From Periplaneta americana (taxonomy: Eukaryota > Arthropoda > Insecta > Blattodea > Blattidae), in the NCBI RefSeq assembly GCF_040183065.1, contig NC_091132.1, positions 158,260,102 to 158,324,101 of the forward strand: 64,000 nt of DNA, read 5' to 3'. Numbering within the stretch: the first letter of the stretch is position 1; every line of letters starts with the position of its first letter. Below the pieces are notes generated by a model. That model saw only the letters and a program-made list of their open reading frames with translations. It did no database searches and had not been told where the DNA came from. The translations under genes were made by a program, and so were the position numbers. Shown here piece after piece: positions 22,001-34,095 of the stretch.

Positions 22001-25000
22001 TACTTAACGGACCAATAAGCCTTTGAAATTAAATTTTTTATCTTACGACACTTTACCAACTGCAATGGCTATCTAATATCTTAGTGGAGTGAAGGTGATA
22101 ATGCCAGCACAATGATTTCAGTGTCCAGCGCCAAAAGTTACCCGGCATTTGCTTTGAATGGTGTAAGAAATAACCCCAGAAAAAAACTTCAAACAGGTAG
22201 CTCGTCCCTACCAGTATACGGACATCAGTGCAACAATTTTATGGTCAGACATCGTAATTATAACACCACATTTTTGGACAAAAATTCGTACAATTCTACT
22301 TTTTGTAACCTTGACTAAACTATGTCATTGTATTGCTTGAAATTTTACATTACCAGGCATATATTGGTCTGGTTCAGAAAATTTGTTCAAGCAATCACTG
22401 AACTTGATAATTTTGTGTATACTCATAAGAAGTACACGAAAATTCAAATTCGTTATGTTTGTTTCTAGTCTTTTTAAAATTGGTAAATTGGTGTTTCTAA
22501 TTTTACGTTTGTCTTCTACCTGTATAAATAATAAATGCAATTCACTGACAGAATGTACCTACATGTATGTATCAAAACATATTGTAGAATTTACCACCCA
22601 TTCTGGAATCCACTCAAAATCAGCTACATATTTTAACGTAAAATTATGAAATATCTTTTCCTTACGGGTAAGATAATGTTTTACAAAGGATAAATTGCAA
22701 ATATGTAAATATTTAAAAACAAAAGGTGATAAACAAATGAAGCCAGGAGATAATGTTTATACATAAATCTAAAGCAAACTCAATTATCTGCAAACGGTAA
22801 GAAGTATTACGAATTTTAGACAAAGACACAGAGAAGACAAAAAGAAGTCATGTCCTTAAGAACATATTTTTTCAAAGCTGCTGTGGGAATGTGTAGCTTG
22901 GCAACAATGAAGAGTTAGCATAACAAGGAATTTCCTTTTCGTATTTAAAACATAATTTGTGACAAAATTCCAACACTAGTCTCTGCAACGTGACATCACT
23001 TGTAATAAAAATAGTGGTAAGTTCCTTGTCTCTATCATAGAGAAAAAGGCACTACAAGTACTGCTGTAAAGAGGTAGTGTCTGTTACAATCAAACTGCAA
23101 GACAAACAATGGAAGAACACATAGTGCATTCCTTGTGCTCCACTCACCTCAGGTTCACGTTTCACCACAGGGAACGAAATAGGCACCGGACCTTCCTCAA
23201 ATTTTATCTCAGTTGTGAGATCATGGCTCTGGTCCTCATATTCCTCCTTTATACCAGTCACAAGCTGATCCACAAGATTCTGTTCCTGCAGTACAAATAG
23301 ATATCATAAATGAACAATTTATTACACAGTGTTAGAACACGACTTCTATTGTTATCAGCTGCTCTCTATTAGTTGATATGCCTCAGCCTGATCACAATCC
23401 ACAGCACGTGCTTTGCACTATGACGAATAGGTTCAGGATTCATATGAAAATGTACATTATCTGTGGAAAAACATTTTCCAAGTGCAGTTTTAATAAATTA
23501 AGAGATTTTACTTGATTATTTAATGACGGTGCAGCAACTACTAGATTATTTAGCGTCGATGGGATTGGTGATAGAGAGATGGTTTTTGGTGACATGAGGC
23601 CGAGGATTCGACACAGATTACGTAACATTCACTTTATGGTTCGGGAAAACCTCTGAAAAACCCAACCAGGGAATCAGCCAAAGGATGAACGTACCAGTTG
23701 GCAGAGCGTTGGTACGTTAAACCAAAGGTCCCGGGTTCGATGCCTGGCCCCGGAACAATTTTTCCCTCGAAATTATTCAAATCAACTTTACAGGGAGTTA
23801 TAACTGAAAGCTTGATTTGCATAATACACGTTACTGTTCGTTTAACAGAAAACCACAATTTAAGTCACACAGAGTTAGTGTGCACTCAACGTTGGTTGCT
23901 TGATGGATGTCAGCCCACTATGAGGTCTGTGAATATAGAGGGGAAAATTGGATCAGTGTCTGGTAGAGTTCCTGGATAGCTCAGTTGGTAGAGCGTAGGT
24001 ATAGGTTAAACCAAAGGTCCCGGGTTCGATTCCTGGCCCCAGAACAATTTTTCCTTCGAAATTACGAATTACCAGCCTTTTCATTATATACGCGCATGAT
24101 TGGAGTCATCTTCTAAAACAACTCATTACAAATGGCGTAAAATAAATACTAAAGTAGTTTTATCTATCTCAGTGGTTTAATGACTCAGTGGTACAACAGA
24201 AAAAATTGATATTCTGTGTGTTGAGCTTTTTATTTTTCAGTGGATTTCTTATAAATATGATAAAACCTGCTTTAGACAGTAGGCCTGTATGCAGATATGA
24301 GCATTAAATTGTTTATTCTGTATATCCATAAAAATGCTTGTTAATAATAAGGTTTCTTTTAGAAAAGTCAATGTTTGGGTTCATACAGTCAGAAGCACTA
24401 ATGTTAATTTTATAAGGGCCCGAATAGAAGGCGAACATGATTTTACATAGAAAACAATTAGGATAAAATAAAACAATAAGAGCATGAGAGAAACTTGTAT
24501 GAAATATCTTAAAAAACAACAACAACGACATGTTTTGATGATATCGTTTTAAACATCGTTTAGTATTAACACAGAAAAAATAATAAATATAAGAGAGAAA
24601 TCAGTTGGCTTCAAAATTAATAATAATCGCTAATAATTAATATATTGCTAAGCTGCTCGACCTTCTATACTATCCTACTGCAAATAAATGTGTGGTAAAA
24701 CATGTAATTATATTTTATATACGCATCACAAATCAACCACATCATAGATCTACCTTGGTAATCAAATTTAATCTCATAAATTACATTGCAAGCCAGTGTA
24801 TGAAGTGTCGATCCTGTACATAGTTTACAAAATACGATTTATTTTAGAAAAATCACAAAGAAAAAATTACACACATGTTAGATAACTAAAGAGGTCGCAA
24901 GTTGTAGTTCAAGGCATATTTACTGCACCATATGCACGATACAGATATCAATATGCCTTAATTTATAAGAAGTGTTGCATTAGATATGTTGTAAAATATT

Positions 25001-26044
25001 AAAAAGTGAGAATAGTTTATGAAAGAATGTTTCAATAATGCTTCCTCGACACCATAATATATTAAATTAAGAACTCTAATCAACTTTAAAATGGTTTTCC
25101 GTGAAATATAATTTATGTACATAATGTGTTATGGTGACAAATAAGACGAGGACGTCCAAGATTTTTTTTTTTTGTTTCATTAAGTCCAGTGAATATAATT
25201 TGAGAGCTGAACACTTTATGTCGTAAGGTAAATTTATATTGCTGTGACCGGAAGGAAAAAGGTCTTAAGTAAAAATTTTATACTTTTCAGGAGAGCGTAG
25301 AAAAATTGAAACTGGTGTCAATTATAGAGTTTTTTTAATTAAGTGGTTTTTCCTGGATATTATTTGTTTATATCTCTTCTAAAATAGGTAGTGTTGCTCA
25401 TTTAACAAATTTCTTGATTATTTCCAAAAATAGCCGCACTTAAGCCCTTTTAAGATTAGAAGCCAAACTGAGTAGAACGGACTATTAAACATAAGACCTT
25501 TTTCATGTCAAAGTAAATGAGACAATAAATTATTAGGAATGCAAAATGGTTATAAAGCAATTATAGGACTGTTTACCCTGGTGCTTGAAGTTTTAAAAGG
25601 AAAGGGCATCAGTATGTGATAAAATGGCTAAAATACAAATTAGACCTTTTTAATAGGGAAGTAAACATGTGAGGAATTGTAAGAAATAAATTATTAAATA
25701 CTCTTAAGCCCTTTATTCTGTGTGTGCTCGATTCAAAAAGTACTTAGGACATTTTGGTAATGCTCTATAAATCCAGTCAGGAGTCTTATTTGACTTTAGC
25801 CAATTTACCAGATTGTACAGAATTGTTTCCGCTGTCAGAATATATAAAAATCTCATTTTTACGAAAAATGACGTAAGAACTTTTTCCTCCCGGCCACAGA
25901 TTTATATAAATGTCGCATATACAAAACAGATAGTAATGGCTTATAATATACCTCTAATATAGGTTTCTTCTCATCCTCATCTGTGTCGTCACTTGTTTCT
26001 AGAGACAGTGGGTCGACCTCGAGTTCCGCCTTTATCACATCCAT
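14609..26044 (-). CDS. C2H2 zinc-finger protein gene 1 (4 coding exons joined)
   Basis: Joined exons 25952-26044, 23148-23285, 19721-19794 and 14609-16088 make 1785 nt, or 594 residues plus stop, with all phases fitting (0, 0, 2). The N-terminal 102 residues are acidic and contain I/V-K-x-E sites (IKAE, IKEE, VKRE) that fit the SUMOylation consensus. About 65 linker residues follow, then 15 tandem finger units from about residue 171 to 590 joined by HTGEKPFKCDVCGK-type linkers. It is probably a nuclear DNA-binding regulator; the target is unknown. The ATG at 26042-26044 follows a good acceptor (TTCTTTCAG at 26050-26058), so a non-coding first exon exists; a donor CCCC/GTAAGTAT near 26188 may end it. 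Introns hold a solo LTR, SINEs, a PLE and a MITE. Tandem paralogue: gene 2. Confidence 0.75.
16375..17238 (+). mobile_element. Solo LTR A in intron 3 of gene 1
   Basis: The 864-bp block starts TGTGGCAACC and ends ACGTCACA (TG...CA), flanked by ATAT at 16371-16374 and 17239-17242. The paralogous intron of gene 2 (34360-34400) lacks it, so the ends are firm. It is much more GC-rich than its surroundings. It carries a TATA box, an initiator and an AATAAA at 17203-17208, the usual U3-R-U5 order. A 70-bp unit starting CTGTGGCAGCGCCCAGG is repeated at 16791 and 16861. Its last 150 bases match solo LTR B. The open frames inside it are not genes. No internal retroviral-type region is present. Confidence 0.8.
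16681..16716 (+). promoter_or_regulatory. LTR A core promoter
   Basis: ATATAAAG at 16681-16688 is followed about 28 bases later by TCAGTTTT, which fits the arthropod initiator TCAGT. It points plus, opposite to gene 1, so it could drive antisense transcription in the intron. Confidence 0.5.
17243..18125. repeat. Duplicated intron-3 segment, copy A
   Basis: Paralogous to 34385-35930 of gene 2 (which has two extra insertions) and, for its last part, to 44460-44657. The shared blocks include GTGCTATTTTCTGCGATT and TTTATTGGTCAAAAGTA. Inside copy A a 246-bp tandem duplication (17501-17746 and 17747-17992) repeats the GAAAGT.TATAAAG and CGCCATTT regions. Non-coding. Confidence 0.7.
18126..19389. 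other. Intron 3 of gene 1, no element recognised
   Basis: AT-rich sequence. Short reading frames at 18387-18584, 18825-19022 and 19045-19251 show no family features. I see no exon here. Confidence 0.5.
19390..19660 (+). pseudogene. Repeat-protein relic shared by both zinc-finger genes
   Basis: Plus-strand fragments WNGLKMVVYYLLGN and, after shifts, HLDYFLENLGTFSEENEERF and YQEKWSVNV recur in the same place in gene 2 (41130-41400: WNGLKMVVHYFHGNYKDPNF). The order matches a protein that I remember as repeat-associated in arthropods (FLHSHLDYFPENLG.FSEEQGERFHQD). It inserted next to exon 3 before the gene duplicated. Heavily decayed. Confidence 0.45.
19721..19794 (-). CDS. Gene 1 exon 3
   Basis: Acceptor TTGTAG/GAAGAG and donor GAAAG/GTGAGTG bound a 74-nt exon that encodes EEQSDFNEEPRVEVTVED, then NEDFAE and two bases of Arg. 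It is paralogous to gene 2 exon 3 (41498-41580), which is nine nucleotides longer. The acidic stretch continues the N-terminal region. Confidence 0.75.
20096..20339 (-). mobile_element. tRNA-derived SINE
   Basis: On the minus strand an A-box-like TGCAATAACGGTTAGCGCG is followed by the B box GGTTCGATTCC (20278-20288), then the body with CCTCAACCC...AATGCTGGGTAAC. The same family is at 35470-35724. It lies in intron 2 of gene 1. RNA polymerase III would transcribe such an element. Confidence 0.75.
21023..21990 (+). mobile_element. Penelope-like element, short copy with inverted terminal repeats
   Basis: Arms of about 100 bases at 21023-21125 and 21890-21993 are almost exact inverse complements (ATCAATTAATAGAAAAG ... 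CTTTTCTATTAATTGAT). Between them the plus strand encodes a decayed GIY-YIG endonuclease: GIYLLQCKNCPKN, a one-base shift, then the GQTKRNF/RYREH region and a degraded C-terminus to about 21789. The RT domain is absent (5' truncation). The GIY-YIG domain is the mark of PLEs, and inverted pLTRs are a known arrangement. Gene 2 lacks it at the matching place, so it came after the duplication. Confidence 0.8.
21119..21158 (-). ncRNA. Hammerhead-ribozyme-like motif in the left PLE repeat
   Basis: Minus strand: CTGAAGA (matching CUGANGA), a stem TGCCAAT-ATA-ATTGGCG, then GAAA and a short AACG... third helix before GTC. Hammerhead motifs in PLE terminal repeats are established. The right repeat (about 21868-21890) lacks this core: ACCTG is joined directly to GAAAACG, a loss of about 22 bases. 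Confidence 0.6.
22035..22270 (-). mobile_element. Old SINE relic, intron 2 of gene 1
   Basis: A diverged copy of the tRNA-derived SINE body (GTGATAATGCC, CCAGCGCCAAAAGTTACC). Its counterpart is at 41915-42130 in intron 2 of gene 2, so the insertion predates the duplication. Confidence 0.5.
23148..23285 (-). CDS. Gene 1 exon 2
   Basis: Acceptor TACTGCAG/GAACAG and donor CCTGAG/GTGAGTGG give a 138-nt, phase-0 exon encoding EQNLVDQLVTGIKEEYEDQS, then HDLTTEIKFEEGPVPISFPV and VKREPE. Four copies of this exon occur in the window (here, 42995, 45957 and 48013). IKEE and VKRE fit the SUMO-site consensus. Confidence 0.8.
23636..24060 (+). mobile_element. Dimeric tRNA-derived SINE
   Basis: Two tRNA-like heads lie in the same orientation. 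The first (23686-23751) has B box GGTTCGATGCC. The second (23969-24045) has A box TAGCTCAGTTGGTAGAGC at 23977-23994 and B box GGTTCGATTCC at 24023-24033. Both share AAACCAAAGGTCCCGGG. About 215 bases of body lie between them, and the second is cut soon after its B box. The first head starts inside another SINE-like piece (GGGAAAACCTCTGAAAAACC). The anticodon arm is irregular, so neither is a true tRNA gene. Confidence 0.65.
24061..25231. other. Intron 1 of gene 1, no element recognised
   Basis: AT-rich intronic sequence. The reading frame at 24313-24531 is not supported by any motif. Confidence 0.5.
25240..25899. mobile_element. MITE-A copy 2, complete
   Basis: Left CTGTGACCGGAAGGAAAAAG and right end (inverse) CTGTGGCCGGGAGGAAAAAG match in 18 of 20 bases. 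ATTTATAT flanks it at 25232-25239 and 25900-25907, allowing for a two-base offset on the left; an 8-bp duplication would suit hAT. It has no coding capacity. It ends only about 43 bases from the exon 1 donor. Confidence 0.65.
25952..26044 (-). CDS. Gene 1 exon 1 (start codon)
   Basis: ATG at 26044 opens MDVIKAELEVDPLSLETSDD, then TDEDEKKPILE, ending at donor GAG/GTATAT after 31 codons in phase 0. I remember this acidic MDVIK opening from many cockroach and termite zinc-finger proteins. The in-frame Met further upstream at 26077 lies across the acceptor TTCTTTCAG and is not favoured. Confidence 0.75.
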
Positions 26045-26387
26045 GGTAACTGAAAGAATTAAGCAACTGACATCCATTTGCAGATCGTAAGCTGTTGGGA
26101 AAACGTCTTTACTCGTTGCTACAAACTGTGATTTTTACGGCGAATATGAAGCACTATGTTATGATCCATATGAATATTGATACTTACGGGGAAATTATGT
26201 GCGCTGCAATCAGAAACAACTTATACTGAAGTAATACAAAGACCGTAATCAATCTAGAATGATAATATATTCAAGATTAAAGCCCATGTTTACTTACAAT
26301 ACATACTTCCAGGAAATGATTATTTCAGCGTCCCAAATGAAGTAAGATGCAGAGACGAGTTCGCGTGATCACTGAGATCTAAAGGGC

Positions 26388-27153
26388 AGTGACACAAGCG
26401 AATAGGAATTATAAAGAATGGACACTTCGCGTCGGTACCTTTGATGTAGCCGGACCGATTTCAATGACCTTCAAGCCAGCTACAGCGTCAGATTCTGCTT
26501 TCTCCCTAGAGTTGGCGCTGACATCACACCAGCTAGCAGTCACACAGCGGAAATATAACACATACAATTAATACATCTAGGTACATTATGTACTCAAATA
26601 AAATAAATTGGATCCATACAATAATAAATCCTTCTTTAACTGTAATGTATAGACTCTAGAGTTCCTTTATAATGAGAGTTCAGACGTTGACCCCAACAAC
26701 AATTAAAATATGTAATGATTTGATAGCGCTGAAAATGGAAAAACAAAACTCATACGAGAAGTAAAACCATATACCTATATTATATCATTATATTATATAC
26801 AAATATTAAACGAATTCGATACTTAATTTTATAATGTATTATATTATTTCATAATATAATTTATGACATTTGAAATATAAAATATTATTATTACAACTAG
26901 TTTGTCACTGAGAAATAAGGAAAAGCTGTTAACTTGAATTTATTTGAAGCAAAGCGTTACTGGATTATGCAATAAGGTAGGCGATGATGGATCCTGTGTC
27001 TTAATTCTATTCTCAATTATTATTTTCGCGTATGCTCGATTACACTACCTCTAGCGCTTGAAAGTGGAACTAGCCGCTGGCGCACAGAGAAACAAAACAC
27101 AGGAAAATTCGCTCAGTGTCCATTCTTTATAATCCCTATTCGCTGGTGACACT
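26388..27153. mobile_element. 766-bp inverted-repeat element at the gene 1 5' end
   Basis: The left end AGTGACACAAGCGAATAGGA and right end inverse AGTGTCACCAGCGAATAGGG match in 36 of 39 bases. No target duplication is clear. It has no coding capacity. It lies just outside the likely first exon of gene 1, so it may add promoter-proximal sequence. Confidence 0.6.
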
Positions 27154-27251
27154 ATCAAGCAAACAGTGTATAGGCATACATTATGTCCACAAAGGAGAAT
27201 AAGTTTAATTTATAATGCTAGTTTAATGCCATTTTATTGATAGTAATATTT

Positions 27252-27952
27252 ACTTACTTACTTACAAATGGCTTTTAAGGAACCCGAAGGTTCATTGCCG
27301 CCCTCACATAAGCCCGCCAGCGGCCCCTATCCTGTGCAAGATTAATCCAGTCTCTATCATCATACCCCACCTCCCTCAAATCCATTTTAATATTATCCTC
27401 CCATCTACGTCTCGGCCTCCCTAAAGGTCTTTTTCCCTCCGGTCTCCCAACTAACACTCTATATGCATTTCTGGATTCGCCCATACGTGCTACATGCCCT
27501 GTCCATCTCAAACGTCTGGATTTAATGTTCCTAATTATGTCAGGTGAAGAATACAATGCGTGCAGTTCTGTGTTGTGTAACTTTCTCCATTCTCCTGTAA
27601 CTTCATCCCGCTTAGCCCCAAATATTTTCCTTAGCACCTTATTCTCAAACACCCTGAACCTATGTTCCTCTCTCAGAGTGAGAGTCCAAGTTTCACAACC
27701 ATACAGAAGAACCGGTAATATAACTGTTTTATAAATTCTAACTTTCAGATTTTTGGACAGCAGACTGGATGATAAGAGCTTCTCAACCGAATAATAACAC
27801 GCATTTCCCATATTTATTCTGCGTTTAATTTCCTCCCGAGTGTCATTTATATTTGTTACTGTTGCTCCAAGATATCTGAATTTTTCCACCTCTTCGAAGG
27901 ATAAATCTCCAATTTTTATATTTCCATTTCGTACAATATTCTGGTAATAGTA
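27252..27952 (-). mobile_element. 5'-truncated LINE with 12-bp target duplication
   Basis: ATAGTAATATTT is exactly repeated at 27240-27251 and 27953-27964. Between them is a minus-strand LINE 3' end with a tail of TTAC repeats on the plus strand (27252-27266). The exact duplication and an open frame suggest a recent insertion. Confidence 0.85.
27275..27889 (-). pseudogene. LINE reverse transcriptase C-terminal fragment
   Basis: 204 open codons: EKFRYLGATVTN (thumb region), VRIYKTVILPVLLYGCETWT, LRRIFGAKR-like segments, RRLRWTGHVARMGE, GRPEGKRPLGRPRRRWEDNI and a terminal YVRAAMNLRVP. This is the part after the YADD catalytic core in insect endonuclease-RT proteins. The catalytic residues and endonuclease are missing through 5' truncation, so it is a dead fragment, though undamaged. 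Confidence 0.85.
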
Positions 27953-27964
27953 ATAGTAATATTT

Positions 27965-29000
27965 GTACTTACAAATTTACTTGGTTTCTACAAAGGGTAG
28001 TTTGCATGCAATGTAATAAGAAATGTTGCAAACATGCCTGCATTTTGTCCGCGCACATACTTCCTGTAAGACGGAAACAATTGTCGTGATGTTCCAAATT
28101 TACGTTTTAACTTGCATTTTGCATGCATCTATTGATTTTCAATATTTCTCGTGTGAATTTGTGGATCACTTGGAGCAACAAAATTATGTTCATGGATGAT
28201 AACTGAATGAATGTAAGCCTACATTCCATTCTAATTTCTGTCCACAATTCAATAGGATAGCCACCCATCAGGAACGATGCGAGTTCTGGGCAAATTGTTC
28301 CGCTTTATGAGAGCTTCCAATGTGGGATATTTATGGAGTTTGACTACTTTTGGACAAATTTTTTTCAAACTTACATTTGCGGCGTATTTAACCGTCGTAA
28401 AAACGTTGGAAATATTTTCATTTCTCGGAAATGAACTACAACAGCTACTAAGCTGAAAAAATCGTAATACGGTTATGCATCTTGGCAGTGGTGATATTCG
28501 GCCGGTTTGCACCAGTTCGGACGAACCTGTTTTTATATTAATTCTAGGTAACATTTGCAATTACCATGGACATATATCGTATATATTTAACACACGTAAA
28601 CATGAGAGAACTGGTTGTTAAACTTTTTTAATGTCACCAGTGCATCTTGGACAATGTGAGCCAAGGGCAATCGGGATAAGAAAAAATACGGATAATACGG
28701 AGGATGAGAGCGCTATATGGTTTTTGATCCTGTAAAATTAGAGGAACAGAGGTCGAATCCAGTAATGTATGAAGACGCTATACTCACATTTTCTGTATAT
28801 AATAAACTGTTTTTATTCATAATTCAGTATAGTGCCTAATATAATTTACTTAAAAAGAGTTTGTTATTGTTCAGTACTGTATATACGTACTACATTACCG
28901 TAATTAATAAAAGAAAAAACTAACCAGGTAACACGGAATGCCGGATAATCGATGCTCTACTGTAACATGTTTTTATGTAGGCAATATAAAAGATAATCAT
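27965..29000. other. No recognisable gene
   Basis: A 103-codon minus-strand frame at 28249-28560 has no motif I know and no splice context. I leave it unassigned. Confidence 0.4.
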
Positions 29001-31196
<2,196 letters not shown>

Positions 31197-31370
31197 GTTA
31201 TGAGAAATTTATAGATCGTACTTATTTATCCGTAATGAGCCATTACTTACTGTTCATTAAATGTTAAGAAAATTTGGTTGGTGAGCAGCATGCATTTTTG
31301 TTAAATATTTTAATGTTGAGTATTTAGTGTTTCAATTGGACTGATTTACTGAAGGTTGGTGAAACCAGCC

Positions 31371-32399
31371 CTTAGTCTTGTAGCACAAAGCCTCATTTCA
31401 CCCTGTTTGATATTTCATATCTTCAATGGCCCTGAATGATTACAAATAAGTGATAACATGATAGATATGTAAAATCATGTTTAGTTTCATAAAAGTCTTA
31501 CAAGTACACTGTATGACTACAAAAATGCTTTTCGATTCACTATAAACCAAGAATGGAAAAGACAGCACATATCGATAAGTATGCCAATAATGATATGTGA
31601 AGTCGATACTATGTATTCTGATGTTACTTGTGCATAACTTACCAATGGCGGTCTTTCATGAGTACAAGCCAGGCAACATAAACGCAGACTACCCAACTAC
31701 AAAATTTATGACAAAGAATATTTAGAAATTCAAATCACGTGGTGGTCTGATCAACTACACAGAGCAAAAAACTGAAAGTGATTCTATTGAGTTTCATAAT
31801 TAGTTAGACACGATGGATGAAGATATCATTTTACCGCTTCATTGCCACAATACTACGAGAAAATCAATTTATGATGGCAATAGAGTGAATCAACATTCAT
31901 GTTTAGGCAAGTTTCATGTTAGCTGCGAATGCTCACCTTCAATATATCTATTTCAGCCATAGTAGCGTATATACGTTTTTTAGCCTATAGTAGCGTCCAT
32001 GAAGTTTTAGGCTACAAGAGTTAGAAAAACACATCCCACATTCGTAGCATTACCAAATTTGTCGTCAGCATTTCTGAAAAGTATTTTTAAAACAGTGTTT
32101 AGAAAGAAACACGTATCAAAGATATCCTGGCGTATAGCAGTTGATGGGATATTAAGCTACACGACCGCGAGATGATTTACCAAAAAAACCTCATAAGAAC
32201 GATTTCTTGCTCATAAGCTTAAGCACATGAGTACATAAATTATGTCTTCCAGCAAAGAAGATTTAGAAGGTGTCTCGCATGTGTGAGGGGGATCATGACA
32301 TTTCAGAGTATTCGGCTCAATGAGTCACACAAAACGAACACGGGATTAGAAAGTTTTCCCGCCTCTTTGACGGAGTTTATGGAATTTTAGGCGTATTTG
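31371..32399 (-). repeat. 3' segment of the zinc-finger unit, copy B
   Basis: Downstream of gene 2 and paralogous to 13741-14608 and 52868-53990. The shared stretch CTTGTAGCACAAA.CCTCATTTCACCCTG is seen with copy C at 52868. No independent gene. Confidence 0.6.
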
Positions 32400-32903
32400 A
32401 AATCTTTCTGTATTTCTGTACTGTGTGCCGACGTTCATGTTTATTTGGGTTAGTGGAATCCGAGAAACACCACAAAAATCACACTTCAAACTCTTCTCGC
32501 GTGTATGCCGTCGTTAATGGTTTTCTTTCAGCCTCTCGACACCGACAAACACTTACCACAAACATCACACTTGAAAGGTAACTCGCCTGAACGCCGGCGT
32601 TCAGTTCGTTCCTCGAATCCGGGAAACACCACAATCACCACATTTGAAAGTTTTCTCGCCTCTGCGCCGGCGTCCATGATTCCTTAGCCTCACTGAATGC
32701 AAAAAAAAAAAAAAAAAAAAAACATAATCACCATATTTCAAATGTTTCTCGTCTGTGTGCCGGCGTTTGTTTTTACTTAAGCTCCTCCAATCCGGGTGAC
32801 ACAACAAACATCACATTTGATATGTCAGTCGCCCGTGTGTGTGGGCGTTTATGATTTCTTAAGCTACTGTAGTACGAAATACACTTAGCACAATAACTAC
32901 ACT
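32400..32903 (-). pseudogene. Out-of-frame finger tail of gene 2
   Basis: Beyond the early stop at 32904 the minus strand still shows finger remnants in other frames: HKGEKPLKCSYCAKCISYYS, LRNHKRPHT, then CDVC.V fragments and a poly-A run (32702-32722). Most zinc ligands are damaged. It was once translated with exon 4 and is now 3' untranslated. Confidence 0.6.
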
Positions 32904-34095
32904 TCAAAGGTTTCTCGCCTTTGTGACGGCGTCCATGTTTTTTTTTAGGTTACCCGACAAAGAAAACCACTTACCACAAACATCACACTCGTAAGGTTTC
33001 TCGTCTGTGTGACGGCGTTCATGTCTTTTTAAGATAATCGACATCGAGAAACACTTACCACAAACATGACACATGAAAGGTTTCTCGCCTGAATGCCGAC
33101 GTTTATGCTTCCGTAGGCATCCCGAATCCATGAAACACTTACCACAATAAACACGTTTGAAACGTTTCTCGCCTGTGTTCCGGCGTTCATGGCTTTTTAG
33201 GTTCCTCAAAACCGAGAAGAAATTACCACAAACACCACACTTGAAAGCTTGCTCGCCTGTGTGTAGGCGTTTATGATTAGTTAGTCTATTTGAATACGAG
33301 AAACACTTACCACAAACATCACATTTGAAAGCTTGGTCGCCTGTGTGTAGGCGTTTATGATTAATTAGGTTAATTGAATACGAGACACTAAAAAAATCAC
33401 ACTTGAAGGGTTTCTCGCCACGGTGAGAATGTTTATGGTACACGGGGAAACAATTTCCACAAACATCACATTTGTAACCTTGGTCGTCTGTGTGTAGGCG
33501 TTTATGATTAATTAGGCTACTTGAATACGTGAAACATTTACCACAAAAATCACACTTGAAAGGTTTCTCACCAGTGTGACAGCGTTTATGGTTTTTTAGG
33601 CTAGTTGACACGAGGAAACACTTACCACAAACATCACATTTGAAAGGTTTGTCGCCTGTGTGTAGGCGTTTATGATTAATTAGGCTACTCGAATACGAGA
33701 AAGACTTACAGCAAAAACCACACTTGAAAGGTTTCTCGCCTGTGTGCCGGACAAGATGTCTTTTTAAATTACTCTTTACACAGAAACACTTACCACAAAC
33801 ATCGCATGTGAAAGGTTTCTGTTCTGTGTGCGTGCTTTCATGACGTTTTAAGTCATCTCTCTTTGAAAAACACTTACCACAAACATCGCATTTGAAAGGT
33901 TTCTTCTTTAGTTTTGTCAAATATGAGAAAGATAATTTAGGCAATTCAAATTCCAACAGTTTCTCATTTTCACGAGTCCATACAGCTTTGCCCGAGGAAC
34001 CTGAGTTCTTGGGAATCTCACATACAGTCTCATTCTCTTCAAGTGCAATACCGTCCAGTACTGTTGGTACAGTCCTCTCGTTGGTGGCTGCAATC
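32904..34095 (-). CDS. Gene 2 exon 4: finger array, shortened
   Basis: The acceptor CTTTACAG precedes G-ATT-GCA as in gene 1. Twelve finger units follow KLKKKPFKCDVC. Unit 6 lacks about five residues (GNCFPVYHKHSH), unit 7 lost its second Cys (CDFFSVSYS), unit 9 ends HERRN instead of H, and unit 10 starts FKRVYC (first Cys lost). Unit 12 breaks at a run of nine A (plus-strand T run 32938-32946), giving NLKKNMDAVTKARNL and a stop. Seven or A-ten in that run would restore the expected KKHGRRH. Confidence 0.8.

Noticed and set aside
23969-24045. True tRNA gene
   Set aside because: A and B boxes are good, but the anticodon arm and acceptor pairing are irregular and a SINE body precedes it.
28249-28560. 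103-codon minus-strand frame
   Set aside because: No motif, no homologue recognised and no splice context; chance frame is as likely.
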